Positions 1 to 6,969 of a stretch of DNA of 33,203 nucleotides are shown here, piece after piece (the stretch's first letter is position 1; each line of letters starts with the position of its first letter). The notes beneath the pieces were generated by a model. The model saw nothing but the letters and a program-made list of their open reading frames with translations, had not been told where the DNA came from and made no database searches. Both the position numbers and the translations under genes were made by a program. The stretch comes from Phycicoccus jejuensis (GTDB lineage Bacteria; Actinomycetota; Actinomycetes; Actinomycetales; Dermatophilaceae), in the NCBI RefSeq assembly GCF_000720925.1, contig NZ_JOEE01000015.1, forward strand, positions 1 through 33,203, read 5' to 3'.

Positions 1-96
1 AAGTTCCTGTGGGCGAAGCACAACGCGCTCGCAGCGGTGGCAAGATATAGAGAGAAGCCGACCAACGAGAGGGGACGGGCGGCGGCTCACGTCTAA
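1..96 (+). CDS. C-terminal fragment of an unidentified protein (partial)
   Basis: An open frame enters from the left edge and runs 31 codons to TAA at 94-96. The visible tail is Ala/Arg/Lys-rich and hydrophilic, ending in AAAHV. It lies on the same strand as the replication gene and stops just before the promoter-like sequence at 105-139. The fragment is too short to assign a family, and chance openness in GC-rich DNA cannot be excluded. Confidence 0.45.
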   Translation, partial: KFLWAKHNALAAVARYREKPTNERGRAAAHV

Positions 97-104
97 GCGG
101 GGCT

Positions 105-139
105 ATTTAATTGACAGGCTTGTAAGGCGCGTGAGATGA
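105..139 (+). promoter_or_regulatory. Putative sigma70-like promoter for the primase-helicase gene
   Basis: TTGACA at 111-116 is a perfect -35 box. It lies inside ATTTAATTGAC (105-115), an 11-mer that recurs exactly at 4684-4694 in front of another gene cluster. The -10 region around 134-140 is poor (GATGAC). The shared 11-mer, more than the -10, supports a promoter or activator site. Confidence 0.45.
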
Positions 140-167
140 CATGCACCTTACGACCCCCAATCTAACT

Positions 168-252
168 GATCGGCCGTATCTAGGAACCAACCCAGATACG
201 GCCGATCTGCCGAAAGGGACCGCTGCCAACGCCAATCAGCAATGCGGTCGGC
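168..252 (+). promoter_or_regulatory. Two successive hairpins in the leader of the primase-helicase gene
   Basis: A perfect 14-bp inverted repeat, GATCGGCCGTATCT (168-181) with AGATACGGCCGATC (194-207), has a 12-nt loop. It is followed by a GACCGC/GCGGTC pair at about 218-252. No U-run follows, so neither is a standard terminator. They lie between the putative promoter and the preferred start at 285, which suggests a structured untranslated leader (attenuator or operator). Confidence 0.5.
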
Positions 253-284
253 GACTCAATAACATCCGCGTCACGGGAAGGCTA

Positions 285-2600
285 ATGGTAAATCAGGACG
301 ATGCGCGCCGCGTACAGAACAAGCACAACGCGATGTTGCTCGCGCGCAACGGCATCCCCGTGTTCCCGTCCAGTGGAAAGGTGCCGCTGGTCAAGCTCTA
401 CAATCGCAGAGACACCGAGATAAAACCCGAGGATCGCGAAGCCGCTATCGAGCAGGCACGCGAGGAAGGGAACAAGCAGCTCACAGTCTTCGTCGGCGCG
501 ACGACCGATCCCGACATCGTCAAGCGCATGTGGCGTCACCCGAACCAAGATGCGGTTCCGTCCGTAGCGTGCGGGCCTGCGCGCCTGGTCGTGATCGACG
601 CCGACACCAAGTTCAACGGTCCCGAGCTGATCGGCAAGCTCTTCGACGAGCACGGCGGCGTGCCCGAAGGCACGCAGATCATCACGACACAATCGGGTGG
701 CCGCCACTACATCTTCAGCGATCCCGACAACGCCTTCACGAATAGCGCTGGCGCGCTCAAGAAGCAGTACGGCTGCGACGTGCGAGGGCGCGGCGGTCAG
801 TTCGTTGCGCCTGGCTCGCTCCGTGAGGACGGCAAGCGCTACGGAGACCAGGCCGCGCTCAAGGCGTTCATCGAAGCCTACACCAACGGCACGATCCCGC
901 CGCTCCCTGATTACATCGTCGAGCTGATCGGCACGTCCTCGGCGGAAGTGGGGGAAGATATCCCCATCTCCAAAGAGCGCGAGATCATCAAGCAGATCGA
1001 CGAGGCGGACATTCCCGAATGGGAAGAGCTGTGCGCGCCGCTCGGCGAGTATGACTTCGACAAGCTGCAAGCCGAGAACAGCGAGTTCAAGTCGCTCTAC
1101 AACGAGCCCGGCGACGACTGCTCCGACAACCGCTTCAAGGCTGCGCGCCACGTCATGCGCGAGTGGCCGCAGATGCCGCCCGAACACCTGGCGTCGTTCT
1201 TCCTGGCCTTCGAGGGTGCTGGCGAGTTCGTCGACAGCAAGCCGCGCTCCGGCGAATACGACAACCGGCAGACCGCTCGCGAGTGGCTGAAGAACCAGGG
1301 TCTCAGCAAGGCGTCGACCGGCGAGGCGTTCGGCGCTGTCGTCGACGATGACGAAGACTCCGAGTACGAGCGCGAGGTCGCCGCAGAGAAGGAAGCCGAG
1401 AAGGCCGCCAAGCCGAAGGGCACGCTGCGCCGCATGTCTGGTGTCGCGATCTACGCCGATCCGAACTGGATGGTCGAGAATATCTGCACGCGCGGTATGG
1501 TCGGCATGCTTCATGCTCCGTCGAATGCCGGTAAGACGTTCAGTGCATTCCACATGGGCGGCAAGCTCTCCGAAGGGTGGGAGTGGTTCGGCCGCAACGT
1601 CGAACAGTGCGGCGTTCTCTACTGCGTCGGCGAAGGCCACGGCGGCATCAATCGCCGCGCGCTCGCCTGGTCGAACCGCTACAAGCCCAAGCACGATGCG
1701 CTCATCTTCCGCGACGGCGTTCCGAACTTCGCGCTCGATCCGAAGGGCGCGCGTAGGGCGTTGCGCAAGGCCGTCAAGGAAGCGAACGCGATGCTTGAAG
1801 GCGAGGGGCTTTCAGTCGGTCTGTTGTTCCTCGACACGTTCGCGAAGGCCGTAGCGGGTGCCGAGGAAAGCTCGGCGCGCGAGATGCAGCCGATCCTCGA
1901 TATGCTCCGCGAGCTGGCCGTCGAGTTAGACATCTGCATCATCATCGTTCACCACTCCGGCAAGGACACGTCGCTCGGTGCGCGCGGCAGCTCGGCGATC
2001 TTCGCCGATGTCGACTTCAACCTTGAGATCGTCAACGCCGACCAGGCCAAGAAGAAGCACGGGCTCTCGCTCAAGCATAAGAGCCACTCGGCGATCATCA
2101 TGCCGAAGATGCGCGACTCGGGGAAGTCAGGCCGCTTCGAGTTCAAGCTTGAAGAGGTCGAGCTAGGCAAGAACAAGTGGGGCAACCCCGTTACATCAAT
2201 GGTCGTGGTCGAGGTCGAGGACAAGCCGTCCGAGGGCTCCGCGTTCGGCGTCGTCGACGAAGAGGCCCCCACAACCAAGGACGAGTTGACGCCCGAAGTG
2301 AATCGCTCCGACGACAACAGCCGCTTGAAGCTCTGCGCGAAGATCATCAAGGCCGTGCAGAAGATCGGCAAGCTCGTCGGCAAAGAGGTCCACGCCGACG
2401 CCGAGATGGTGCGCCTCGAAGTGAAGGCGATGCAGGACATCTACGACGAGGCCGGGCCGGACAACTACGCCAGGGCGTTCAAGCGCCGTGTGTTCGGCGG
2501 CGACGAGGTCAAGCGCTTCGTGCCCGAGGCGAACGGATCGCTGCATTACGTGACGCAACGAGGCAAGCCGAGCATGCTTGTGTTCAAACCCCGATCATAG
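285..2600 (+). CDS. Prim-Pol primase/polymerase fused to RepA-like hexameric helicase
   Basis: This 771-aa replication protein joins an N-terminal archaeo-eukaryotic prim-pol domain (about 15-200) to a RepA/AAA_25 helicase (about 380-590). Seen in the primase: acidic pair D105/D107 (VIDAD), SGGRH at 137-141 and the RGRGG...APGS motif near 168-178. Seen in the helicase: Walker A APSNAGKT (411-418), Walker B LLFLD (513-517) and the VHHSGKD and GARGSS motifs (555-571). It should prime and unwind phage DNA at its own origin; the repeat region at 4134-4424 is a candidate. The frame stays open back to an ATG at 141, but those 48 codons contain a perfect 14-bp hairpin. The ATG at 285 has GGGAAGG just upstream, although the spacing is short, so the start is not certain. 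Confidence 0.9.
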   Translation: MVNQDDARRVQNKHNAMLLARNGIPVFPSSGKVPLVKLYNRRDTEIKPEDREAAIEQAREEGNKQLTVFVGATTDPDIVKRMWRHPNQDAVPSVACGPARLVVIDADTKFNGPELIGKLFDEHGGVPEGTQIITTQSGGRHYIFSDPDNAFTNSAGALKKQYGCDVRGRGGQFVAPGSLREDGKRYGDQAALKAFIEAYTNGTIPPLPDYIVELIGTSSAEVGEDIPISKEREIIKQIDEADIPEWEELCAPLGEYDFDKLQAENSEFKSLYNEPGDDCSDNRFKAARHVMREWPQMPPEHLASFFLAFEGAGEFVDSKPRSGEYDNRQTAREWLKNQGLSKASTGEAFGAVVDDDEDSEYEREVAAEKEAEKAAKPKGTLRRMSGVAIYADPNWMVENICTRGMVGMLHAPSNAGKTFSAFHMGGKLSEGWEWFGRNVEQCGVLYCVGEGHGGINRRALAWSNRYKPKHDALIFRDGVPNFALDPKGARRALRKAVKEANAMLEGEGLSVGLLFLDTFAKAVAGAEESSAREMQPILDMLRELAVELDICIIIVHHSGKDTSLGARGSSAIFADVDFNLEIVNADQAKKKHGLSLKHKSHSAIIMPKMRDSGKSGRFEFKLEEVELGKNKWGNPVTSMVVVEVEDKPSEGSAFGVVDEEAPTTKDELTPEVNRSDDNSRLKLCAKIIKAVQKIGKLVGKEVHADAEMVRLEVKAMQDIYDEAGPDNYARAFKRRVFGGDEVKRFVPEANGSLHYVTQRGKPSMLVFKPRS

Positions 2601-2609
2601 GAGACCACC

Positions 2610-2879
2610 GTGAACGAATATCAACGTCGACTGAAGCAGGATATCGTCAGCCTGCCGCGCAACTCGCTCAACGCCGCGCTCAACGATCCGGTCCTCCGGG
2701 TGTTCTGGATATTCTACGCGGTGATCGCGGTCATCGTTCTGACTGCGGAGCCCTTGATAGCGTTCTGCACCAAGGACGACAAACGGCCGCCGCCTGAAGT
2801 GGTTTGTCCGCCGTATTGGAAGTGCAACGGGCCGCCTGGCACTCGCGCGGCGAACTGTGAGTGTTGGGACAAATACTAA
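2610..2879 (+). CDS. Small single-pass membrane protein with Cys-rich tail
   Basis: 89 aa, starting with GTG behind AGGAG eight bases upstream and nine bases after the primase-helicase stop, so probably co-transcribed with it. Residues about 28-50 form one hydrophobic helix (VFWIFYAVIAVIVLTAEPLI). The C-terminal third is rich in Cys, Pro and Trp (four Cys in the last 25 residues). A strong terminator follows immediately. I do not recognise a family; the position does not reveal a role. Confidence 0.7.
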   Translation: MNEYQRRLKQDIVSLPRNSLNAALNDPVLRVFWIFYAVIAVIVLTAEPLIAFCTKDDKRPPPEVVCPPYWKCNGPPGTRAANCECWDKY

Positions 2880-2886
2880 AACGATA

Positions 2887-2909
2887 GCCGCCCTTCGGGG
2901 CGGCTTTTT
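2887..2909 (+). terminator. Rho-independent terminator
   Basis: GCCGCCC (2887-2893), loop TTCG, GGGCGGC (2898-2904), then TTTTT. It ends the primase-helicase unit and insulates it from the promoter at 2976. Confidence 0.9.
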
Positions 2910-2957
2910 CGTATGCGTCTCGCGATGGTGATATTGAACCCGTGAGTTGCCCGACGT

Positions 2958-3004
2958 GTCAAGAGGCGTAACCCCTTGACGGGTGTGAGGCGGTAAGGTA
3001 TGTC
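2958..3004 (+). promoter_or_regulatory. Putative promoter with overlapping dyad
   Basis: TTGACG (2976-2981), a 17-nt spacer and TATGTC (2999-3004) resemble a sigma70 promoter with a weak -10. The -35 is one arm of an inverted repeat, GTCAAG (2958-2963) / CTTGAC (2975-2980), a plausible repressor site. Transcription would start near 3010, which favours the ATG at 3039 over the one at 3000 for the next gene. Confidence 0.5.
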
Positions 3005-3038
3005 ATCTGACATTGCCAACCCGAAAGGACAAACGCCA

Positions 3039-3299
3039 ATGACGACATGCCGCTTCTGCGAAAAGTGGAAAGGCCCGATGGTTAAATACGGGACGCGCCA
3101 CTACGCTCACCCCCGCTGCTATTTGGAGAACGGAAAGCGCCTCGCCGATCTTCACGCGTGGCAGATCGAAGAGTTTCCCGTAAAGGTGCTCTCCGACTTC
3201 GGTCATCTCGACATCAAAACCCTGAAGTTCACCGATCCGGACATTCAGGCCAAGATGGACGGCGTCGAAAGCCGCCCCTCCATGATAATCTTCGATTAA
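3039..3299 (+). CDS. Small zinc-ribbon-like phage protein
   Basis: 86 aa. The N-terminus carries C4-x2-C7 and a later H24-x2-C27 pair (CRFC ... HPRC), the layout of a small zinc-binding knuckle. The rest is charged and soluble. The in-frame ATG at 3000 would overlap the promoter. The ATG at 3039 has AAAGGA nine bases upstream and shares an exact 20-nt leader (3022-3041) with the minus-strand gene starting at 12350. It is the first gene of a short operon. Function is unknown; nucleic-acid or protein binding would fit the knuckle. Confidence 0.75.
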   Translation: MTTCRFCEKWKGPMVKYGTRHYAHPRCYLENGKRLADLHAWQIEEFPVKVLSDFGHLDIKTLKFTDPDIQAKMDGVESRPSMIIFD

Positions 3300-3310
3300 G
3301 GGAGACACCA

Positions 3311-3823
3311 ATGAACGCCACCGTCACCGCGCTCCCGAAGCCCGCCAGACGGCCGAAGGCCGACAAGCCTGCGCCTTCCACCCCTCCCGTCCGCAGCGCC
3401 GCCTGGAAGCGCAAGCTCACCCGCCAGCGCTACACGTCCTATGGCACCGCAGGCGTCGCCCTGGTGCTGATGGGACTCTCGCTCTCCCATCTTGCGGCCG
3501 GGATCGGCGCGCTCACCCACAGCGATCCTGCGCACGCCTGGGCTATGGCCGTCGGCATCGACCTCGGCTTCATCGCGCTCGAACTCGGCCAGCTCTGCAC
3601 GACGACCGAATCGCTCCGCAAGGCGATCATGACGTGGGCAGGCCCCACTATCATCGGCACCCTCATCGTGTCCGCCTGCATGAACGCCTACGCGTTCGCC
3701 AGCGTCGCGACCGGCTGGCCGGTGATCGCCTCGGCCTGCATCCTGGGGCTCTCGATCCCCATGCTCATCTACGTGCTCACGCGGGTCTCCGTGGCCCTGT
3801 GGGTCGACGCCACGCGCTCTTGA
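3311..3823 (+). CDS. Four-helix integral membrane protein
   Basis: 170 aa, starting at 3311 behind GGGAGA eleven bases after the previous stop; upstream in-frame codons overlap the previous gene and are rejected. The first 40 residues are basic and Pro/Ala-rich, probably cytoplasmic. Four hydrophobic segments follow, at roughly 45-66, 76-96, 107-130 and 134-158. The organisation vaguely recalls DUF2637-type spacer membrane proteins, but I cannot assign a family. It sits in an early operon of small proteins, which argues against a classical holin. Confidence 0.75.
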   Translation: MNATVTALPKPARRPKADKPAPSTPPVRSAAWKRKLTRQRYTSYGTAGVALVLMGLSLSHLAAGIGALTHSDPAHAWAMAVGIDLGFIALELGQLCTTTESLRKAIMTWAGPTIIGTLIVSACMNAYAFASVATGWPVIASACILGLSIPMLIYVLTRVSVALWVDATRS

Positions 3824-3834
3824 GGGAGGACAAC

Positions 3835-4041
3835 ATGGAGACCACTGTCTACCTGCGCCGGGAGCCTGGCAGCGAAGGCAACAACGTCGTCGCGTACCGC
3901 GATGAGGCCTGCACAGACCGGATCGGTCATTGGATGTGGTGGCAGGTCCACAAGCCCACCGCCCGAACCACCCACGTCACGCTGAGCGGCAAGCGCCACA
4001 AGGTGGCTTGGGCCGAGCGCCTGACCGCCGACAAGGCCTGA
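3835..4041 (+). CDS. Hypothetical 68-aa protein
   Basis: Starts at 3835 with a strong GAGGGAGGA ribosome site, eleven bases after the membrane-protein stop. The sequence is soluble and basic toward the C-terminus, with a tryptophan cluster (GHWMWWQVH). No family recognised. It is spaced as part of the 3039-4131 operon, and a 28-codon frame follows three bases after its stop. Confidence 0.7.
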   Translation: METTVYLRREPGSEGNNVVAYRDEACTDRIGHWMWWQVHKPTARTTHVTLSGKRHKVAWAERLTADKA

Positions 4042-4044
4042 CCG

Positions 4045-4131
4045 ATGGCGCTCCTGGCTCTCTTCGCCCTCGGCCTCGCCATCCCTGGCGCGCTCGCGAT
4101 CTGGTGCTTCATCCAGCTCGCCAAGGCCTGA
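4045..4131 (+). CDS. 28-aa single-helix membrane peptide
   Basis: A short frame begins three bases after the preceding stop. It encodes an almost wholly hydrophobic helix (MALLALFALGLAIPGALAIW) ending in a Lys. No separate ribosome site is evident, so translation would depend on coupling. It directly abuts the repeat region. Short hydrophobic phage peptides of this form are common but diverse; function is unknown. Confidence 0.45.
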   Translation: MALLALFALGLAIPGALAIWCFIQLAKA

Positions 4132-4133
4132 AC

Positions 4134-4424
4134 GACCTTCCGATGACCTTCCATTAGACCCTCCAATCCGGAAGGTTTAGTGGAAGGTCGGAAGGTCGTC
4201 ATTTCGTTTAACGTATTGATAAACAACAAAAAAAGCACTTTGACCTTCCGGCCTTCCGGTGGAAGGTTTGGAAGGTTACCGATATCGGAAGGTCAAAATC
4301 GGCGCGAGCGGAAGGTTTACAATCGCGGCAACGTATTGATCTGAAAGCATAATCGGTCGATGACCTTCCGACTTTAAACCTTCCGTACCTTCCGATCTGA
4401 AACCTTCAAACCTTCCGACCTTCC
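4134..4424. repeat. Dense ACCTTCC/GGAAGGT repeat region, candidate replication origin
   Basis: I count 15 exact copies of ACCTTCC or its complement in 290 bp, most within GACCTTCCG or CGGAAGGT(T/C). Forward starts are 4135, 4146, 4243, 4363, 4378, 4387, 4410 and 4418. Reverse starts are 4170, 4182, 4190, 4261, 4270, 4287 and 4310. Near-copies occur at 4251 and 4402. Two direct repeats of AACGTATTGAT lie at 4210 and 4330, the first abutting an A-rich tract (4219-4240). Iterons plus an AT-rich stretch beside a phage replication gene suggest an origin. A partition site or multi-operator are alternatives. No gene fits here. Confidence 0.65.
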
Positions 4425-4683
4425 GGCCCTTCCCCCTTTAGGGGGAGGGCGGAGGGTAGGTTTGATGGAGGGTCTGACCGTCTGAGCGGCGGAGGGTCTC
4501 CCCGATCTGATCGTGCTCTCCGTTGCTGTGGGGCCGTGGAGCCCTGATGCCGAGGCCAGGCGTTGAGCCGGGGCGGCTGGTGGTCCTGGGAGGCCGGTCA
4601 GGCGGTCAGGCTCTCAGCGGGTGGCTGTGAGGCGGTCAGGCGTTCGGCCTCTCAGTCGGTCAGTCGTTCAGCCAGGGAGGGAG
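4425..4683. repeat. G-skewed non-coding stretch with CGGTCAG repeats
   Basis: The top strand is strongly G-rich, with GAGGGT repeats near 4450-4500 and four CGGTCAG copies starting at 4595, 4603, 4633 and 4657. An open frame crosses part of it, but its Ser/Arg/Gly composition reflects the repeats and there is no ribosome site. It separates the iteron region from the promoter at 4684 and may be part of the origin or an enhancer-like array. Confidence 0.45.
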
Positions 4684-4719
4684 ATTTAATTGACGGTGTG
4701 AGGAATGGGAGGTTACAGA
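4684..4719 (+). promoter_or_regulatory. Putative promoter for the 4.75-6.57 kb operon
   Basis: ATTTAATTGAC (4684-4694) repeats exactly the element at 105-115. TTGACG (4690-4695) is the -35, and TACAGA (4714-4719) is a weak -10 after 18 nt. A start near 4727 fits the TTG-initiated gene at 4752. Confidence 0.45.
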
Positions 4720-4751
4720 CCTACCGTACCCCCAACATCGAGGCAATCCGT

Positions 4752-5087
4752 TTGTCCATCCAATTCACCACACCGAAAGGGAACCCGGTCGTGATCCGGC
4801 GACCCGAGCTGATCGTGTCTATGGTCGGCTACGAGCGGTCAGATCGCGAGACCGGCGAGATGCGGCAGAACACCGCCATCACCTTCGAGAACCGTGAGGT
4901 CGTCTTCGTGAGCGGCAGCGCGGACGTGATCGAAGCGGCGCTCGAAGAGCACGCACGCGTTGCGCGCCTCAACTCGGAATACTGCGACCGCTGCCCCGCC
5001 CTGGCGAACGCGTCCGAAGAGCTGAAGCAGTACGAGGCGGTCGTGGACGCCGCCGAGCCCCCGGCAGACACGGACAATCGCCTCTGA
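4752..5087 (+). CDS. Hypothetical 111-aa protein (TTG start)
   Basis: The frame is open from 4563, but the upstream part is translated repeat DNA. The only start with a ribosome site downstream of the promoter is TTG at 4752, with GAGG eight bases before it. The product is acidic and soluble, with a β-rich N-terminal half (TPKGNPVVIRRPELIVSMVG) and a CxxC pair (CDRC) in the C-terminal half. Its stop overlaps the next ATG (ATGA), implying translational coupling to the HTH protein. No family recognised. Confidence 0.7.
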   Translation: MSIQFTTPKGNPVVIRRPELIVSMVGYERSDRETGEMRQNTAITFENREVVFVSGSADVIEAALEEHARVARLNSEYCDRCPALANASEELKQYEAVVDAAEPPADTDNRL

Positions 5088-5731
5088 TGACCGATCCGAT
5101 GCGCGCCGTGCTCGACGGCACCGATCCCGACTCCGTGCTGGTCCGCGTCCGCACCGCCGAGGGCGTCGCCCTGGCGACCCGCAAGGACTACGGCCGTCCC
5201 ATCGACTATCTGCGCTATCGCGTGAAGGACAAGATCAGCGACGCGCAGTTCATGGCGGCCGAATACTACGCTGGCGACTACTTCGCGATCTCGCCGGTCG
5301 GCTCGAACACGATGGCGACGATCAATCACCTGATGATGGCCGTGCCTCTCTCGCCGGAGGATCGCCGCATGCTCGACCAAGAGGGCATCAACGGCGGACG
5401 CATGCACTCGAAGGGCGATTGCGGCGGAGCGCCGAAGGACCCGAGCGACCGCATGCTGAACGCGGCGTTCGCGCTGAAGCGTGTCGACGATCAACTCGAC
5501 CGCGTCCAACGCGAGCTGCTCCGCGATCTGCTCATCCGCGAACACACGGTCGGCACCATTGCGCAGCGATGGCGATGGTCGCCCGAGCAGGCTGGCATCA
5601 TGGTCCGCTACGCGCTGCATCGCCTGGTCGACGTGTACGAGAACATCAACCCCGACTTCGCGCTGTATCTGCGGCAAGAGCGCGAACGCAAGAACGAAGG
5701 CCGCGCCAACCGCAAGGGACGCCGACGCTGA
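5087..5731 (+). CDS. DUF6456-like putative transcriptional regulator with C-terminal HTH
   Basis: 214 aa. Residues about 48-65 (ISDAQFMAAEYYAGDYF) and 120-185 have the layout I associate with DUF6456/phage regulator proteins. That is a short amphipathic segment, a linker, then helices ending in a sigma-region-4-like helix-turn-helix (REHTVGTIAQRWRWSPEQAG, 151-170). The extreme C-terminus is very basic (RKGRRR), fitting nucleic-acid binding. It is coupled by ATGA overlaps to the genes on both sides. A role in activating or antiterminating middle or late transcription is an inference. The family match is from memory of its pattern and needs a profile search. Confidence 0.55.
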   Translation: MTDPMRAVLDGTDPDSVLVRVRTAEGVALATRKDYGRPIDYLRYRVKDKISDAQFMAAEYYAGDYFAISPVGSNTMATINHLMMAVPLSPEDRRMLDQEGINGGRMHSKGDCGGAPKDPSDRMLNAAFALKRVDDQLDRVQRELLRDLLIREHTVGTIAQRWRWSPEQAGIMVRYALHRLVDVYENINPDFALYLRQERERKNEGRANRKGRRR

Positions 5732-5862
5732 TGCGCTGGTCTGGATACGCCCGCGATCTCGACGACATGGTCGCCACGCAGCGCTTTGTCAAAACGGTCG
5801 CGTTCGCCGCAGGACTGATCGTTCTTCAAGTCCTGCTCTTCGCCCTCTGCTTCATCCACTAA
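5731..5862 (+). CDS. 43-aa single-pass membrane protein
   Basis: Starts in an ATGA overlap with the regulator gene. A soluble N-terminus (about 20 aa) is followed by one hydrophobic helix (VAFAAGLIVLQVLLFALCFI) and two residues. No family recognised. Coupled translation and the single clean helix support a real gene. Confidence 0.6.
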   Translation: MRWSGYARDLDDMVATQRFVKTVAFAAGLIVLQVLLFALCFIH

Positions 5863-5876
5863 CCCGGAGACCACCA

Positions 5877-6020
5877 TTGAAGACACTCGACGAGCTGTTC
5901 TGCACGATCATGTCGATCCCCTTTGTCGACACGAACATCAAGACTCGAGCAGGCTATCTGCGGACCCAGGTCTGCAAGCAGGGTCGCGGATACGACCTCT
6001 ACCGCATGTTCGGATTCTGA
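5877..6020 (+). CDS. Hypothetical 47-aa protein (TTG start)
   Basis: TTG at 5877 follows CGGAGA with seven-base spacing; no ATG in this frame has a ribosome site. The product is small and mixed in charge (KTLDELFCTI ... YDLYRMFGF). It lies between a membrane peptide and the dNMP kinase gene in one tight operon. No family recognised. Confidence 0.6.
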   Translation: MKTLDELFCTIMSIPFVDTNIKTRAGYLRTQVCKQGRGYDLYRMFGF

Positions 6021-6023
6021 TCC

Positions 6024-6572
6024 ATGCTTTTCCCGTACCGCATGATGGTGGTCGGTCATGGCCGACACGGCAAAGACACTGCCGCTGAAATTCTGCGCGA
6101 TCACTATGGCGCGACGTTCGTCTCGTCGAGCTGGTTCATGGCAGAGCGTGTCGTGTTTCCGTACTTCTGCGAGAAGTACCCCGGCAAGTATGCCTCGGCG
6201 CAAGAGTGCTACGATGACCGCGCGAACGAGCGCTCGACGTGGTTCAATCTGATCGCCGAGAGCAATGCGGCCGATCTCACGAAGTTGGGTCGCGCGATCT
6301 TCGCGAAGTACGATCTCTACGTCGGCAACAGGAACGCCCGCGAGTTTCACGCCCTGCGGAACGCCAGCGTGTTCGACATCTCGATTTGGATCGACGCGTG
6401 CGAGCGCCTCGAATACCGCGAGCCCCGCACGTCCCTCACAATCGAGCCCTGGATGTGCGATTACGTGGTCGACAACAACGGCACCCAGGCCGATCTCAAG
6501 CGGAACCTGGCCTCGCTGATGCACGGATTGCGGACCAAGTCCTTGATCCAAAAGGGATTGTCAGCAGCGTGA
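6024..6572 (+). CDS. Deoxynucleoside monophosphate kinase-like protein
   Basis: 182 aa with an N-terminal P-loop GHGRHGKDT (11-19) right after a β-strand (MMVVG), the signature of phage dNMP kinases of the T4 gp1 type. These phosphorylate dNMPs to dNDPs to feed phage DNA synthesis. The middle is helical and Tyr/Phe-rich, and the C-terminal part carries the variable lid region. It lies in the replication-side operon, three bases after the previous stop. The ribosome site is weak; ATG at 6042 or 6045 is an alternative start. Another P-loop nucleotide kinase is possible. Confidence 0.7.
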   Translation: MLFPYRMMVVGHGRHGKDTAAEILRDHYGATFVSSSWFMAERVVFPYFCEKYPGKYASAQECYDDRANERSTWFNLIAESNAADLTKLGRAIFAKYDLYVGNRNAREFHALRNASVFDISIWIDACERLEYREPRTSLTIEPWMCDYVVDNNGTQADLKRNLASLMHGLRTKSLIQKGLSAA

Positions 6573-6610
6573 CCTGACAAGCCGGCCGAGGGAAGTTTGT
6601 GAGGGGAAAA

Positions 6611-6641
6611 AGTTGACGTTGGGATGTCAACTGCCTATTTT
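6611..6641 (+). promoter_or_regulatory. Strong promoter-like site with 22-bp operator dyad
   Basis: TTGACG (6613-6618), a 17-nt spacer and TATTTT (6636-6641) form the best sigma70-type promoter in the window. A perfect 7-8-7 inverted repeat, AGTTGAC (6611-6617) / GTCAACT (6626-6632), covers the -35 and spacer, as expected for a dimeric repressor. Confidence 0.7.
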
Positions 6642-6730
6642 CCCCATACGGACAAATGGGCGAGGGGCCGGAACGAGAGTTACCCGGCATCGCCTAGTCT
6701 GAACCGACCCCGGCCTTGGCCGACATTCCG

Positions 6731-6758
6731 AACCCCGGCGCTTCAGTGCGTCGGGGTT
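6731..6758 (+). promoter_or_regulatory. Leader hairpin, possible attenuator
   Basis: AACCCCGGCG (6731-6740) pairs with CGTCGGGGTT (6749-6758), ten pairs including one G·U, around an 8-nt loop. It lies between the promoter at 6611 and the gene at 6783 and has only a short interrupted T tract after it. It may attenuate transcription, or be a weak terminator for upstream transcripts. Confidence 0.5.
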
Positions 6759-6782
6759 TCGCGTTTCCACTAGGAGCCCGTC

Positions 6783-6968
6783 ATGGGATGCAACTGCGGA
6801 AAGCGCCGCGATCTCACGGCGCAGGCGATCAAGAACGTTCGCACCGGCAACTTCGACGCCGCTCGTCAGAACGCGCAACGCTTCGTGAAGACGTTGCAGC
6901 TCGACGCGCGCAACATCGCGCGCAGCGTGGGGCGCTCGACGCTGATGAAGCGCCCGCCTTCAAGGTGA
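6783..6968 (+). CDS. Small basic phage protein with CNCGKR N-terminus
   Basis: 61 aa behind AGGAG at 6772-6776. It begins MGCNCGKRRDL, a small Cys-containing basic motif seen at the start of several short phage proteins, and the rest is basic and helical (RSTLMKRPPSR at the end). First gene after the operator-controlled promoter; the Z-like gene follows two bases later. Function unknown. Confidence 0.65.
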   Translation: MGCNCGKRRDLTAQAIKNVRTGNFDAARQNAQRFVKTLQLDARNIARSVGRSTLMKRPPSR

Positions 6969-6969
6969 G

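Noticed and set aside
4563..4751. N-terminal extension of the 4752 gene to ATG 4563
   Set aside because: It translates the CGGTCAG repeats, lies upstream of the promoter and has no ribosome site.
6656..6697. 13-codon leader peptide after the 6611 promoter
   Set aside because: Ribosome site is marginal and the frame lacks regulatory codon runs; the hairpin at 6731 can be explained without it.
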